Assembly (NCBI GenBank): GCA_002343715.1
Contig: DDSA01000080.1
Location: forward strand, 535 to 63,306
Origin: Phycisphaerales bacterium UBA2402
GTDB lineage: Bacteria > Planctomycetota > Phycisphaerae > Phycisphaerales > UBA1924
Reading direction: 5' to 3'
Length of the DNA: 62,772 bases
A program made the translations under genes and the position numbers. Within the stretch, counting starts at the first letter, position 1. Every line of letters begins with the position of its first letter. Below the pieces are notes generated by a model. That model searched no databases. It had not been told where the DNA came from and saw only the letters and a program-made list of their open reading frames with translations. This document shows positions 31,798-40,766 of the stretch, piece after piece.

Positions 31798-33825
31798 TCA
31801 GACCAGCCGGGCCGTGATGCTCCACGGCGGGGCGTTCAGAGACCCTTCAACCGCCGCCGTTTCCACGGCGGCGGTTTCATTCTGTCGAGTGACGCGGTAG
31901 CGGGTCAGTGTGTACTCCCCGCGCTCATAGCCGAACCCGTCTCCGGCATCCTCGTACACCTCACCCAGGGCCGAGCCATGGTCGAGTGCGGCGACCAGGA
32001 GCAGTTCGCGCGGAGCGGGCTGACCCGTCCACTCCCGAACCGGCCCGACAGGCACCGCCGAGCCGGGCCTCAGATAGAGCCGTGGCAAGTCCGGGTCGGT
32101 TTCGTCGACGACATCGAAGGGGCGCCATGGCAGCGGCGGTGGCCCGCCGCGGATATCGGGGTGAACCTCGCACTGCACCAGCACATCCGGACCGAGGAGG
32201 AAAGCAGTGTCGATCGTGCGCAGCCGTGGATTCGCCGGGTCGGCGGTGAAAACAGGTCTGACCACAGGTTCGCCTGTGAGGTGGGCGTGCCGGAAGAGGG
32301 TGTACAAGTAAGGGAGAAGCCGATACCGCCGCGTGAGTGCAAGGCGGCACGTTCGCTCGCAATCATCACCAAAGACCCACGGCTCGTGAGGCCTGGTAGT
32401 TTTTTCCGAGTGGGCCCGAGCAAAGGGAAGAAGTGCACCGATCCCCATCCAGCGGGCGAAGAGCGCCGCATCAGCATCTCCGATGAAACCGCCGATATCG
32501 GGACCCGCGAAGGGCTGTCCCGAGAGTCCCAGGTTGAGCGCCATGGGGATGGACCACCGCAGGTGGTTCCAGTCGCTCCGGTTATCCCCCGTCCAAGTCG
32601 CGGCGAACCGGTGCCCGCCGAGGAAGTTTGAGCGCGTCAACAGGAATGGCCGTCGATCAGGGCGGGCCGCAGCGATTCCTTCGCGTGACGCCCGCACCAT
32701 CATCATCCCGTAGATATTGTGGTACATGGCGTGGTCGCCCGGGCCGCCGAGCTCCGGGTCGGCCCGGTGCTGATTCGAGACCGGCATCGTTTTTTCGACG
32801 CCACCGAAAACGGCCGGTTCGTTCATGTCGTTCCAGACGCCGTCCATGCCTGCACGCAGGAAAGGTTCGTACAAACCCGCCCACCAGCGCCGCGTTTCGT
32901 TCCTCGTGAAATCGGGGAAGGCGCACTCGCCCGGCCAGACGTTTCCCCGGTATTCCGCGCCCGAAGCCGTCGTGACAAAGTGTCCTCCGTCGCGACCCTC
33001 GGCGTAGACGCGGTCGAGCGGATCGACCTTTACGCCCGGATCAATCATGTAGATCGTGCGGAATCCGGATGCCGCGAGTTCGGCGTTGAGTCCTGCCGGG
33101 TCGGGAAACTTGTTCGCGTCGAACGTAAAGACGCGGAAGCCATTCATGTAGTCGATGTCGAGCCAGATGACATCGCAAGGCATGTTGCGCGAACGGAACT
33201 CCGCCGCGATGCGCCGCACTTCCCCCTCCGGTTCGTAACTCCAACGGCACTGGTGATATCCAAGGGACCACAAGGGTGGCATGGGCATCCGCCCCGTGAG
33301 ATCGGAGAGCGCACGCACCACACCCATGGGGTCGGGCCGTTCGATCACCGTGACCGCCGGGGAGGGACCGAAGACCCGCACGAGGATGCGTCGGTCCAGA
33401 TTGATCTGGGCACGATAGGTTGTTTCGATCAGAACGCCGAACGCGGAGCCATCCGGTCGCACCGCCAGAATGAAGGGATGAGATTGGTACAAATTCCGGC
33501 TTTTCGCGTTGTAATCGAAGTGGTCATTGTTCCAGAGAAGGGTCGATTCGCCGTTGCGCAGCAGCGGGCCGACCTGCTCGCCGGTTCCGTACAACGAGAC
33601 GCCCGGCCCGGTTTCGATCTGCACCCATGATTCCTTGCCCCGTCGCGAGAAGGCGGGTCGCACCCGCCAACCCGAGGGCACGGGGCCTTGCGCGGTGGGC
33701 TGTGCTTCGTACGCGGGGAACGGCGGCGTCGGCGCCATCACCGCCGCGGGATCGCGGAATCTTGCAATGCTCGGGCCGATCAAGACAGGCCCGCGGTCGT
33801 ATCGGCGGTGGAGCGGTGTGTTCAT
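31798..33825 (-). CDS. glycoside hydrolase family 31 alpha-glucosidase
   Basis: A 675-residue enzyme. An N-terminal beta-domain (VSLYGTGEQVGPLLRNG, then LWNNDHFDYN) leads into the GH31 barrel: LGYHQCRWSYEPEGEVR, DVIWLDIDYMNGFRVFT, the nucleophile Asp in GVWNDMNEP, and the acid/base Asp in WTGDNRSDW. C-terminal beta-domains follow. No signal peptide, so it is probably cytoplasmic, hydrolysing or transferring alpha-glucosyl residues from maltodextrin-like substrates. This fits the branching enzyme in the same window. It is on the same strand as argG, 48 bases downstream of it, and convergent with gap. Confidence 0.92.
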   Translation of the reverse strand: MNTPLHRRYDRGPVLIGPSIARFRDPAAVMAPTPPFPAYEAQPTAQGPVPSGWRVRPAFSRRGKESWVQIETGPGVSLYGTGEQVGPLLRNGESTLLWNNDHFDYNAKSRNLYQSHPFILAVRPDGSAFGVLIETTYRAQINLDRRILVRVFGPSPAVTVIERPDPMGVVRALSDLTGRMPMPPLWSLGYHQCRWSYEPEGEVRRIAAEFRSRNMPCDVIWLDIDYMNGFRVFTFDANKFPDPAGLNAELAASGFRTIYMIDPGVKVDPLDRVYAEGRDGGHFVTTASGAEYRGNVWPGECAFPDFTRNETRRWWAGLYEPFLRAGMDGVWNDMNEPAVFGGVEKTMPVSNQHRADPELGGPGDHAMYHNIYGMMMVRASREGIAAARPDRRPFLLTRSNFLGGHRFAATWTGDNRSDWNHLRWSIPMALNLGLSGQPFAGPDIGGFIGDADAALFARWMGIGALLPFARAHSEKTTRPHEPWVFGDDCERTCRLALTRRYRLLPYLYTLFRHAHLTGEPVVRPVFTADPANPRLRTIDTAFLLGPDVLVQCEVHPDIRGGPPPLPWRPFDVVDETDPDLPRLYLRPGSAVPVGPVREWTGQPAPRELLLVAALDHGSALGEVYEDAGDGFGYERGEYTLTRYRVTRQNETAAVETAAVEGSLNAPPWSITARLV
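31849..31876. terminator. strong hairpin inside the GH31 3' coding end, likely gap terminator
   Basis: AACCGCCGCCGT (31849-31860), loop TTCC, ACGGCGGCGGTT (31865-31876): a perfect 12-base stem about 60 bases after the gap stop. It is followed on the plus strand by TCATTCTG. It lies within the last 27 codons of the convergent GH31 gene and encodes a repeated ETAAV. A bidirectional stop signal for both genes is possible, though on the minus strand it precedes the stop codon. Confidence 0.5.
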
Positions 33826-33872
33826 GGGTCGCGTGATCGCATCCTCGGGTGTTGCGATCGTTCGGTGTCGCG

Positions 33873-35087
33873 TCAGCGGGCCTGCCCGCGTTCCTTCAGG
33901 GCACGGATGCGCTCCGCGAGACTGAGGAGTTTGATGAACCCGCCCGCATCCTTCTGGCTGTAGATCTCCTCACCCTCGAAACTGACCATTTTTTCCGAGT
34001 AAAGTGAGTGCGGGCTGCGGCGCTGCACCGCGGTCGCCGTGCCTTTGAAGAGACGAACAACGATCTCACCGTCCAAACGGTCGGCCATCTTGTCGGCACA
34101 GGCCCAGAGACATTCTCGCAGCGGGGTGAACCATCGCCCGTCGTAGACCAGTTCCGCGAAGGTGAGACCAAGATGCTCGCGGTAATGACGAGTCTCGCGG
34201 TCGAACACCAGTTCTTCCACGGCGCGGAGAGCCTCGACGATGACCGTCCCCCCGGGGGTTTCGTACAGGCCGCGGGACTTCATACCCACGCGGCGATTCT
34301 CAACCAGGTCGACCCGACCGACGCCGTGCGGCCCGGCGATGCTGTTGAGGCGGTGGACGAGGTCCGGCCCGTTCAACATGTGCCCGTTGACGGCGACGGG
34401 GCGGCCCCTCTTGAATGTGACGGTGACGTCCTCGGGCTTATCCGGAGCGGAGGCGGGATTCGCGGTCAACATCCACACATCCTCCGGCGGCGCGTTCCAC
34501 GGATCCTCGATCGCTCCGCCCTCGTGGCTGATGTGCCAGAGGTTGCGGTCGCGCGAGTAGATCTTGGTGGCGCTGGCCGTGGTTGGGATATCGCGCTTGG
34601 CCAGGTAGTCCAGCATGGCCATCCGCCCGGACAGGTTCCACGCGTCGTGCCGCCACGGGGCGATGACTTCCATCTCGGGTGCAAGTGCGGCGTAGGCGCT
34701 CTCGAATCGGACCTGATCGTTTCCCTTGCCTGTGCATCCGTGGGAGAGGGCTGTGCATCCTGTCTTCTTCGCGATCTGCACCTGCCCTTTCGCCAGCACG
34801 GGACGAGCGATCGCCGTGCCCAGCAGGTACCGTCCCTCATAGACCGCCCCTGTAATCATGGTGGGGAAGACGAACTCCTCGATGAACTCGTTCTTGAGAT
34901 CGACCACGTGGCACTCCGACGCACCTGAGTTGAGCGCTTTCTTCTCCACGCCGTTGAGTTCGTCGGCTCCCTGCCCGACATCGCCCACCACGCAGACGAC
35001 CTCGCAGTCCATATTCTCACGCAGCCACGGGACGATGCAGGACGTATCGAGGCCACCGGAGTACGCGAGTGCAACTTTCTTTTTCAT
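33873..35087 (-). CDS. argG: argininosuccinate synthase
   Basis: A 404-residue ATP-dependent enzyme that joins citrulline and aspartate, the seventh arginine step. It has the PP-loop [14 protein letters not shown] at the N-terminus, [29 protein letters not shown], and [14 protein letters not shown]. Length and ATG at 35087 fit the family; the frame is open upstream to 35198 without conserved residues. It lies 163 bases after argF on the same strand. argH is not in the window. Confidence 0.96.
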   Translation of the reverse strand: MKKKVALAYSGGLDTSCIVPWLRENMDCEVVCVVGDVGQGADELNGVEKKALNSGASECHVVDLKNEFIEEFVFPTMITGAVYEGRYLLGTAIARPVLAKGQVQIAKKTGCTALSHGCTGKGNDQVRFESAYAALAPEMEVIAPWRHDAWNLSGRMAMLDYLAKRDIPTTASATKIYSRDRNLWHISHEGGAIEDPWNAPPEDVWMLTANPASAPDKPEDVTVTFKRGRPVAVNGHMLNGPDLVHRLNSIAGPHGVGRVDLVENRRVGMKSRGLYETPGGTVIVEALRAVEELVFDRETRHYREHLGLTFAELVYDGRWFTPLRECLWACADKMADRLDGEIVVRLFKGTATAVQRRSPHSLYSEKMVSFEGEEIYSQKDAGGFIKLLSLAERIRALKERGQAR

Positions 35088-35250
35088 GGCGGATCTGAAG
35101 GAGGAACTGGCATCGGATCTTGAACAACGGAGCGGGCCGAACGTCACGGATACGCCCGGCTGTGCGCGACGGGTCTGAATTGTGCGCTTCCGCCGCACGA
35201 ATTCAAGGTAGTCGAGGAGAAATTCACGGGGTCATCGGCCCGCACGCTAC

Positions 35251-36195
35251 CTACCCGGCCTTGCCGAAAAGGTGGAGCAGCAGCGCGTTCTGGGTGTGCA
35301 TGCGGTTTTCCGCCTGGTCGTACACGATCGAGTTGGGCGAATCAATGACACCGTCGGTCACTTCGACGCCGCGATGAGCAGGCAGGCAGTGCATGAACAG
35401 GCTCCCGCCCTTGATACCGATGCCGGCCCGGGCCATCAGATCCTCCGTGACGGCGTAGCCGCCGAAGGCCCCGCGACGTCCGACCGAGTCTGTCTGCCCC
35501 ATCGAGACCCATACGTCCGTGTAGACCACATGATGCCCCTCGATCGACGACGGATCGTGGCTGAACGTGAGCACCGAACCGGATACTCGTGCCGCCGTCT
35601 CGCACTCGTCGCACACGTCGCCCGCGGGATCATGGCCGGGGGGGGTGACCACTGTGATGTCCACTCCCAGCTTGGTCGCGGCGTGCATGAGAGAATGACA
35701 GACATTGTTGCCGTCGCCGATGTACGCCAACCGCTTGCCCGCGAGTCCCCCGGGCCTCTCCCAGATCGTGAACAGGTCCGCCAGCGCCTGGCACGGGTGG
35801 AACCGATCCGAGAGCGCGTTGATTACCGGGACATTCGCCGCAGCGGCGAGTTCATCCACCACCGTCTGGGAGTACACCCGGGCGATGATGCACTGCACCC
35901 AGCGCTCCAGATTCTTCCCGTAGTCCTTGACGCTTTCACGCTCACCGAGCCGCTGAGCGCTGTGATCCATGTAGATCGCCCTACCGCCCAGCATCCCGAT
36001 GCCGGTCTCGAACGTGATCCGCGTTCGCAGCGACGCCTTCTCAAAGAGAAGTATCGCGGTGACACCATCGAGCGCCTTGCGGAACCGCTTGCGATTTTTC
36101 TTGATCGCCGCGGCGGTCTTGAAGAGCGCCAGCATCGTTTCGGCGTTCATCCACGAAAGCGTCAGGAGATCGCCTCCGGCCAGCGGCTGTGCCAT
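35251..36195 (-). CDS. argF: ornithine carbamoyltransferase
   Basis: A 314-residue enzyme that makes citrulline from ornithine and carbamoyl phosphate. The carbamoyl-phosphate site FEKASLRTRITFE (Ser-x-Arg-Thr-Arg), FHPCQALAD (His-Pro-x-Gln) and HCLPAHRGVEV (catalytic Cys) are intact. The SLRTR form and the DVWVSMGQ segment fit ornithine rather than acetylornithine or aspartate transcarbamylase. The ATG is at 36195; upstream in-frame codons to 36345 are not conserved. It sits between argB and argG. Confidence 0.94.
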   Translation of the reverse strand: MAQPLAGGDLLTLSWMNAETMLALFKTAAAIKKNRKRFRKALDGVTAILLFEKASLRTRITFETGIGMLGGRAIYMDHSAQRLGERESVKDYGKNLERWVQCIIARVYSQTVVDELAAAANVPVINALSDRFHPCQALADLFTIWERPGGLAGKRLAYIGDGNNVCHSLMHAATKLGVDITVVTPPGHDPAGDVCDECETAARVSGSVLTFSHDPSSIEGHHVVYTDVWVSMGQTDSVGRRGAFGGYAVTEDLMARAGIGIKGGSLFMHCLPAHRGVEVTDGVIDSPNSIVYDQAENRMHTQNALLLHLFGKAG

Positions 36196-36328
36196 TGATG
36201 TCGAGAACGTGCGGGAGCGTGCTGGGGAACGGGAAGTCTTGCGGGCGCGGGTTGGCATTTGTGGATGGGGCCGGGGTAGGAGGGGGTGCGAGTTCTCGCA
36301 GCGCACGCGAATCGCGACACGCCGCGGT

Positions 36329-37177
36329 TCACCGGGTCGTAACAATACGCGTTCCGGCCTCCCCGCCCCGAACGTAGCGCTCGAATGCAGCGGGGTCGTT
36401 GCCGCTCAGGATAACGACCGGCGCGCCCAGGTCGCGTGCGGCCTGGGCAGCGGCGCGGGCTTTGGGGATCATGCCGCCCCGGATTGTTTCGTCGTCGATC
36501 AGTGCCTCGATCTCCTCCGGCGTAACGCGGGGGATCAAAGCACCTGACTTGCTCAGAACTCCGGGCACATCGGTCAGGAGAACAAGGGATGAGGCCCTGA
36601 TCGCAGTCGCGACGCCCGCCGCGGCGTCATCGGCGTTCACATTCAGAAACGTACCTCTCGAATCGATCCCGATCGATGACACAACGGGAAGGTACTTTTC
36701 TCGCAGCAGCACCCGCAGCAGTTCCCCACCGGGGCCCGGGAGTACATCCCCGACCGAACCGGGGTCGAACTGAAAGCGGGTGGTCTTGGCTGTCGGAACA
36801 GCCCCGCCAGGTCCACCATCGCCCAGGCACACCCCGACCGCCCGTCCTCCCACGGCGTTGATCGCGGCCACAAGTCCTTTATTCACAGATCCCGCAAGGA
36901 TCGATACAATCTCATTCATCTGCTCGGGCGGCGTGATTCGAATGCCCTCACGGCGCTGAGTCGTGAGGTTCAGACGCGCGAGGTGCCGGTCAACGGCCTT
37001 TCCACCGCCGTGGAGGAGAACGACCCCCGCGGGATGCTTCTGAGCGAGTTCCACCACGGCACGCCACAGATCGGGAGTCGAGGATTGTTCTTCGAGCGTG
37101 GTTCCACCGATCTTGAAGACCAGCGGCCCGTCATCTTCGTTCGTGGAGTTCATGCGATGCGTGGAGAGGGTTGTCAT
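36329..37177 (-). CDS. argB: acetylglutamate kinase
   Basis: A 282-residue amino acid kinase that phosphorylates N-acetylglutamate. It has LVFKIGGTTLE, the nucleotide/substrate loop VVLLHGGGKAVDRHL, NVNADDAAAGVA (substrate-binding Asn and Asp), LLTDVPGVL, and the C-terminal GGMIPKARAA. The ATG at 37177 overlaps the TGA of argC (TGATG), so translation is coupled; Met 9 (37153) is an alternative start. Feedback inhibition by arginine is usual when an N-terminal helix is present; only a short one is seen here. Confidence 0.93.
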   Translation of the reverse strand: MTTLSTHRMNSTNEDDGPLVFKIGGTTLEEQSSTPDLWRAVVELAQKHPAGVVLLHGGGKAVDRHLARLNLTTQRREGIRITPPEQMNEIVSILAGSVNKGLVAAINAVGGRAVGVCLGDGGPGGAVPTAKTTRFQFDPGSVGDVLPGPGGELLRVLLREKYLPVVSSIGIDSRGTFLNVNADDAAAGVATAIRASSLVLLTDVPGVLSKSGALIPRVTPEEIEALIDDETIRGGMIPKARAAAQAARDLGAPVVILSGNDPAAFERYVRGGEAGTRIVTTR

Positions 37178-38229
37178 CAGTTCGTTGGGAGCGATGCGAG
37201 TCCGCTGGTTTCGGAAAAATCAAAGCAGAGATTCATGCACTGCACGGCCTGCCCCGCCGCGCCTTTTGTGAGGTTGTCGATCGCGCTCGCGATGATAAGG
37301 TGGCCGGAGTTTTCATCCACGGCCCAGCCCAGATCGCAGAAGTTGGTGTGACGCACGTCCGCCACGGCCGGCCAGGTGCCCGGGCGACAAAGCCGAACAA
37401 ACGGTTCGCGGTTGTACGCTTGGTGAAGAGTGTGTGAGACCCTGTCGCCCGTCCAACCCTCCGCAAGATCCACGTGGATCGTGGATAGGATTCCACGTTC
37501 GTACGCCCCCAGGTGCGGTGTGAAGATGACCGGAGCGCCGCAATAAGCGCTGATTTCAGGCGTATGTCGATGAGAAAAGACTCCGTAAGGCTGCAAACTC
37601 ACCTCACAGAAAAGCGAAGATTCCTTCAATGCTCTTCCGGCACCGCTCACCCCGCTGGTTGAATCGATGATCGGTCGGCGCGGCACGCCGGCGTCCAGCC
37701 GCAGCGCGCCCGCCGAAATGATCGGCGACAGGGGCAGGATCGAGGATGTGGGGTAGCAACCCGGCACCGCGATGAGCATGGCGGTGCGGATGCGATGTCG
37801 ATTCAACTCCGGCAGCCCGTACACCGCGGTCTCCAGCAGCCCCGGCTGCGTATGCGTGAATCCGTAATGAGTTGGATAGACCGCCGCATCGCGGAATCGG
37901 AATGCCGCGGACAGGTCAAGGACCCGCAACCCTGTTTCCAGCAGTTCTGGCGCGAGCTCCATGCTGGCCTCGTGCGGAGTGGCGAGAAACACCGCATCGG
38001 GGCGTAACGCGGCGATTTCCTTCGGATCCGCGGCGTGCAGAGGAAGGTCGATGCGGTTGCGAAAACGCGGAAAAACGTCCGCCAACGTACGGAAGGTTCC
38101 TCCCGAGCCGCCGCGTCGGGCCGAACCGAACAATCCGACGATCTCCACCCGAGGGTGGCCGAGCAGGATGGAGACAAGTTCCGCGCCGCTATAACCGGCG
38201 GCACCGACAATTACGATTCGCTTCGTCAC
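37177..38229 (-). CDS. argC: N-acetyl-gamma-glutamyl-phosphate reductase
   Basis: A 350-residue NADPH-dependent enzyme, third arginine step. It has the N-terminal IVIVGAAGYSGAELVSILLGHP, the catalytic Cys in PGCYPTSSILPL, DSTSGVSGAGRALK, HRHTPEIS and FTPHLGAYERGIL. It is the first gene of the arginine run argC-argB-argF-argG, all minus strand. argJ/argA and argD are absent from the run. The 242 bases upstream are shared with the divergent Hpt gene and should hold the operon promoter. Confidence 0.95.
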   Translation of the reverse strand: MTKRIVIVGAAGYSGAELVSILLGHPRVEIVGLFGSARRGGSGGTFRTLADVFPRFRNRIDLPLHAADPKEIAALRPDAVFLATPHEASMELAPELLETGLRVLDLSAAFRFRDAAVYPTHYGFTHTQPGLLETAVYGLPELNRHRIRTAMLIAVPGCYPTSSILPLSPIISAGALRLDAGVPRRPIIDSTSGVSGAGRALKESSLFCEVSLQPYGVFSHRHTPEISAYCGAPVIFTPHLGAYERGILSTIHVDLAEGWTGDRVSHTLHQAYNREPFVRLCRPGTWPAVADVRHTNFCDLGWAVDENSGHLIIASAIDNLTKGAAGQAVQCMNLCFDFSETSGLASLPTN

Positions 38230-38472
38230 GGCCAGAGTGTAGTTATCAAGATTTTGGGCCGCGTTGGGTGTGGGAGAGGCGAACGGAAGACATCTCGTTT
38301 ACATCGGTAACACCATTGTGTTCATGCGGTGTTTCTGGAAACGCATACACAGCCAATAACACCCGATAAGACATGAGTAAGTCAACCTAATGCGCTTCAT
38401 CTCGTCGAGTGATTGAAGCAACGTGAGATTCGTGACTCATCCTGCGCCGATGCACTATGCGTGGAGACACCC

Positions 38473-38829
38473 ATGAACAACGCCAAGCGCCCGTCCGCCA
38501 CCACGCCGATTGTCAGCAAGTACGCCGACGACCCCGAGATGTCAGAACTCGTGGGGCTCTTTGTCAGCGAACTGCCTCAACGCACAGACGCACTGCTCGA
38601 CGCATTCAGAACTCAGCAGTGGGAGATCGTGCAACGAATTTCGCACCAACTGAAAGGTGCTTCCGCAGGGTATGGATTTCCCACGATCGGGGCGGCCGCG
38701 GGGAAAGTCGAGGATGTCGTTCGATCCGGGCCTATCGCCGAATCCGGGGTGGTGCAGCGCCTCGACGAGAGTGTCAGAGAACTCGTGGCGCTCTGTCAGA
38801 GGGCCAAAGGCTCACACAGCCCCGGGTAA
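38473..38829 (+). CDS. histidine phosphotransfer (Hpt) domain protein
   Basis: A 118-residue single-domain protein. The Hpt four-helix bundle spans about residues 20-112, with the phospho-acceptor His58 in the ISHQLKGASAGYG motif. Such proteins pass a phosphoryl group between a hybrid histidine kinase and a response regulator. The next gene, a response regulator with a GGDEF output, is the obvious target; the kinase is not in the window. The ATG at 38473 is preferred over an upstream in-frame Met at 38413. Confidence 0.86.
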   Translation: MNNAKRPSATTPIVSKYADDPEMSELVGLFVSELPQRTDALLDAFRTQQWEIVQRISHQLKGASAGYGFPTIGAAAGKVEDVVRSGPIAESGVVQRLDESVRELVALCQRAKGSHSPG

Positions 38830-38916
38830 TTCGCCGATGCTTTCCGCGTGGAATCGCGGCGAGCCGATCAACCTGTCGCAGGCGAAGGGCCCTCGGCCCA
38901 GGGTGGGGGGGCGTCG

Positions 38917-39885
38917 ATGATTGCTGCAGCGCCGGGATTGTGGCCGTCCGATGCCCGTCCACGCGTCCTGATCGTGGATGACTCGGCGGATGTTCATCGT
39001 CTGTTGTGCGCACGCTTGAAGAGCGAGGGGTTGGATTTCGTCAGTGCCCTTTCCGGGGAAGAGGGTCTTCGTCTCGCCGCTGATCCCGCCGTTCTGCCCT
39101 CGCTCATTCTGCTCGACATGGACATGCCGGGCCTGCACGGGTTGAACGTCCTGCAGGCGCTGAAAGCCAACCCCGCCACGCTGGAAGTCCCGGTCATCGT
39201 CGTTTCCGGTAATCAGATGGCCCAGGATAAGGTGCGGGCATTCGACCTCGGAGCGGTCGACTACATCACCAAGCCCTTTGAAATGACCGAACTTCGTGTG
39301 CGTGTGCGGCAGGCGCTTCGGATGCGGCAACTCATCCAGATGCTCGCCCAGCGTGCGCAGATCGACGGCCTCACGGGCCTCTGGAACCGTTCGTTCTTCA
39401 ACCAGCGCTGGAGCGAGGAATACGCCCGCGCCGCCCGTTACGGTCACCCCCTTTCCGTGGCGATGACGGATGTGGACCATTTCAAGTCCATCAACGACAC
39501 GTACGGACACGCCGCGGGGGACGTAGTGCTGCAGGGAGTGGCGAAGGTACTTCTTCGAGAATGCCGTCAGCACGACCTGGTGTGCCGTTACGGCGGCGAG
39601 GAGTTTGTGATCGTGATGCCCGAGACTTCGGCACTCGATGCGGCGAGCGTCTGCGAGCGCATCCGGGCCGCCCTCGAGCGGGAGCGTTGGCCTCGCCACC
39701 CGGATCGGATTGTCACGCTTTCGATCGGCATTGCGGGCTCGTGCGGAGGGGTTACGCTCAGCCCCGATCAATGGGTTGAAGTCGCGGATGGCAACCTGTA
39801 CGGCGCCAAAAGGGCCGGACGAAACCGGCTGATCTGGTCCGATGTGACGGCGCAGGGGGTGTTCCCGTCGGTACGCGCGGCGTAG
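38917..39885 (+). CDS. response regulator/diguanylate cyclase (REC-GGDEF)
   Basis: A 322-residue protein. The receiver domain (residues 14-130) has Asp21-Asp22, phospho-acceptor Asp67 (LLDMDMPGL), Ser97 and Lys119. The GGDEF domain (about 145-310) has GLTGLWNR, DVDHFKSINDTYGH, an intact GGEEF active site (226-230) and the inhibitory I-site RQHD (217-220) five residues before it. It should therefore make cyclic di-GMP when phosphorylated, with product inhibition. The ATG at 38917 is chosen; GTG at 38848 is in frame. It follows the Hpt gene closely, so the two are likely co-transcribed. Confidence 0.9.
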   Translation: MIAAAPGLWPSDARPRVLIVDDSADVHRLLCARLKSEGLDFVSALSGEEGLRLAADPAVLPSLILLDMDMPGLHGLNVLQALKANPATLEVPVIVVSGNQMAQDKVRAFDLGAVDYITKPFEMTELRVRVRQALRMRQLIQMLAQRAQIDGLTGLWNRSFFNQRWSEEYARAARYGHPLSVAMTDVDHFKSINDTYGHAAGDVVLQGVAKVLLRECRQHDLVCRYGGEEFVIVMPETSALDAASVCERIRAALERERWPRHPDRIVTLSIGIAGSCGGVTLSPDQWVEVADGNLYGAKRAGRNRLIWSDVTAQGVFPSVRAA

Positions 39886-39924
39886 GTCTGCATCATCACG
39901 AGTGGCCGTGCGCGTTGCTCGGAT

Positions 39925-40557
39925 TCAGAACGGAAAAATCACCCCGGTATACAGCATCGCCTGATCGAGCGCGGGGTTCTCGTCATCCCCATAGATACGC
40001 GCATTCGAGAAATGCTGCCACCGCACCCCGAGCAGCAAGCGCACGCCCGACCCCGAGATCTCGTGTGTGAAGCCCACGCCCGCTCTGGGCGAAAAGTTGA
40101 AACTTGTTCCCCCCTCTGGCACATCGTCCGATGCTCCCATGATGCCGATCCCGGCTTCTGCAAAGACCGTCCACTTCTCGTGGTTCAGGAAATGCCAGCG
40201 GAAGTTCAGAACCGGATTGATCGCGCCGGCATCATCGCCGGGCTGGGAAAAGTACCATCCGCCCAGTTCACCCTGTATCTCCACGTCATCGATGATGAAG
40301 TACCCGAATGCCCCGAAGAGGTTGACGCTCTCGATATCGTCAATGTCCGAGGCAAACCCGCCCCCGATGATCCACCAGCGAGAACCTTCGGCTCCAAAAC
40401 GTGCCACAGACGTGGAGGCGGTGGGCGGTTCTGATGCTGGTGCTTCATCCGGTTGGAGCGATACCGCGGCCGGGTGCAGGGCCAGCAAACCCGCGTCGAA
40501 TGAAAGGGCAGTACCAGAGAAAACAATGATGCAGACGGCGATCGAGAGAGTTCTCAT
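39925..40557 (-). CDS. PagL-like outer-membrane lipid A deacylase
   Basis: A 210-residue protein. A signal peptide (about 1-20) is followed by a beta-barrel with alternating hydrophobic strands, ending in Phe (GVIFPF), typical of outer-membrane proteins. The GVRWQHFSNARIYG segment (His182, Ser184, Asn185) is the HxSN motif of acyloxyacyl hydrolase/PagL, which removes the 3-O acyl chain from lipid A. The catalytic Glu is not at the usual 12 residues past Ser; Glu193 (9 past) might serve. Without that the protein could be a barrel without activity. It is divergent from pdhA. Confidence 0.75.
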   Translation of the reverse strand: MRTLSIAVCIIVFSGTALSFDAGLLALHPAAVSLQPDEAPASEPPTASTSVARFGAEGSRWWIIGGGFASDIDDIESVNLFGAFGYFIIDDVEIQGELGGWYFSQPGDDAGAINPVLNFRWHFLNHEKWTVFAEAGIGIMGASDDVPEGGTSFNFSPRAGVGFTHEISGSGVRLLLGVRWQHFSNARIYGDDENPALDQAMLYTGVIFPF

Positions 40558-40766
40558 CGGCGGAGCCTACGCCGCGCGGCGAGACTTCGCAAGTACTTAT
40601 GCACGATGCGTGGTTTCGTCGTACCTCACCGTCGATCCAGACAGTGAGAGACACCGGTACGGTTTACGTGTGACCCGAACGGAACCCTCGGACAGAATCA
40701 CTCCTACAATCACCCCATTCGGCGAAGCGGAAGGGCCGCGAACGCCGCACGACGGAACGAACCCGC

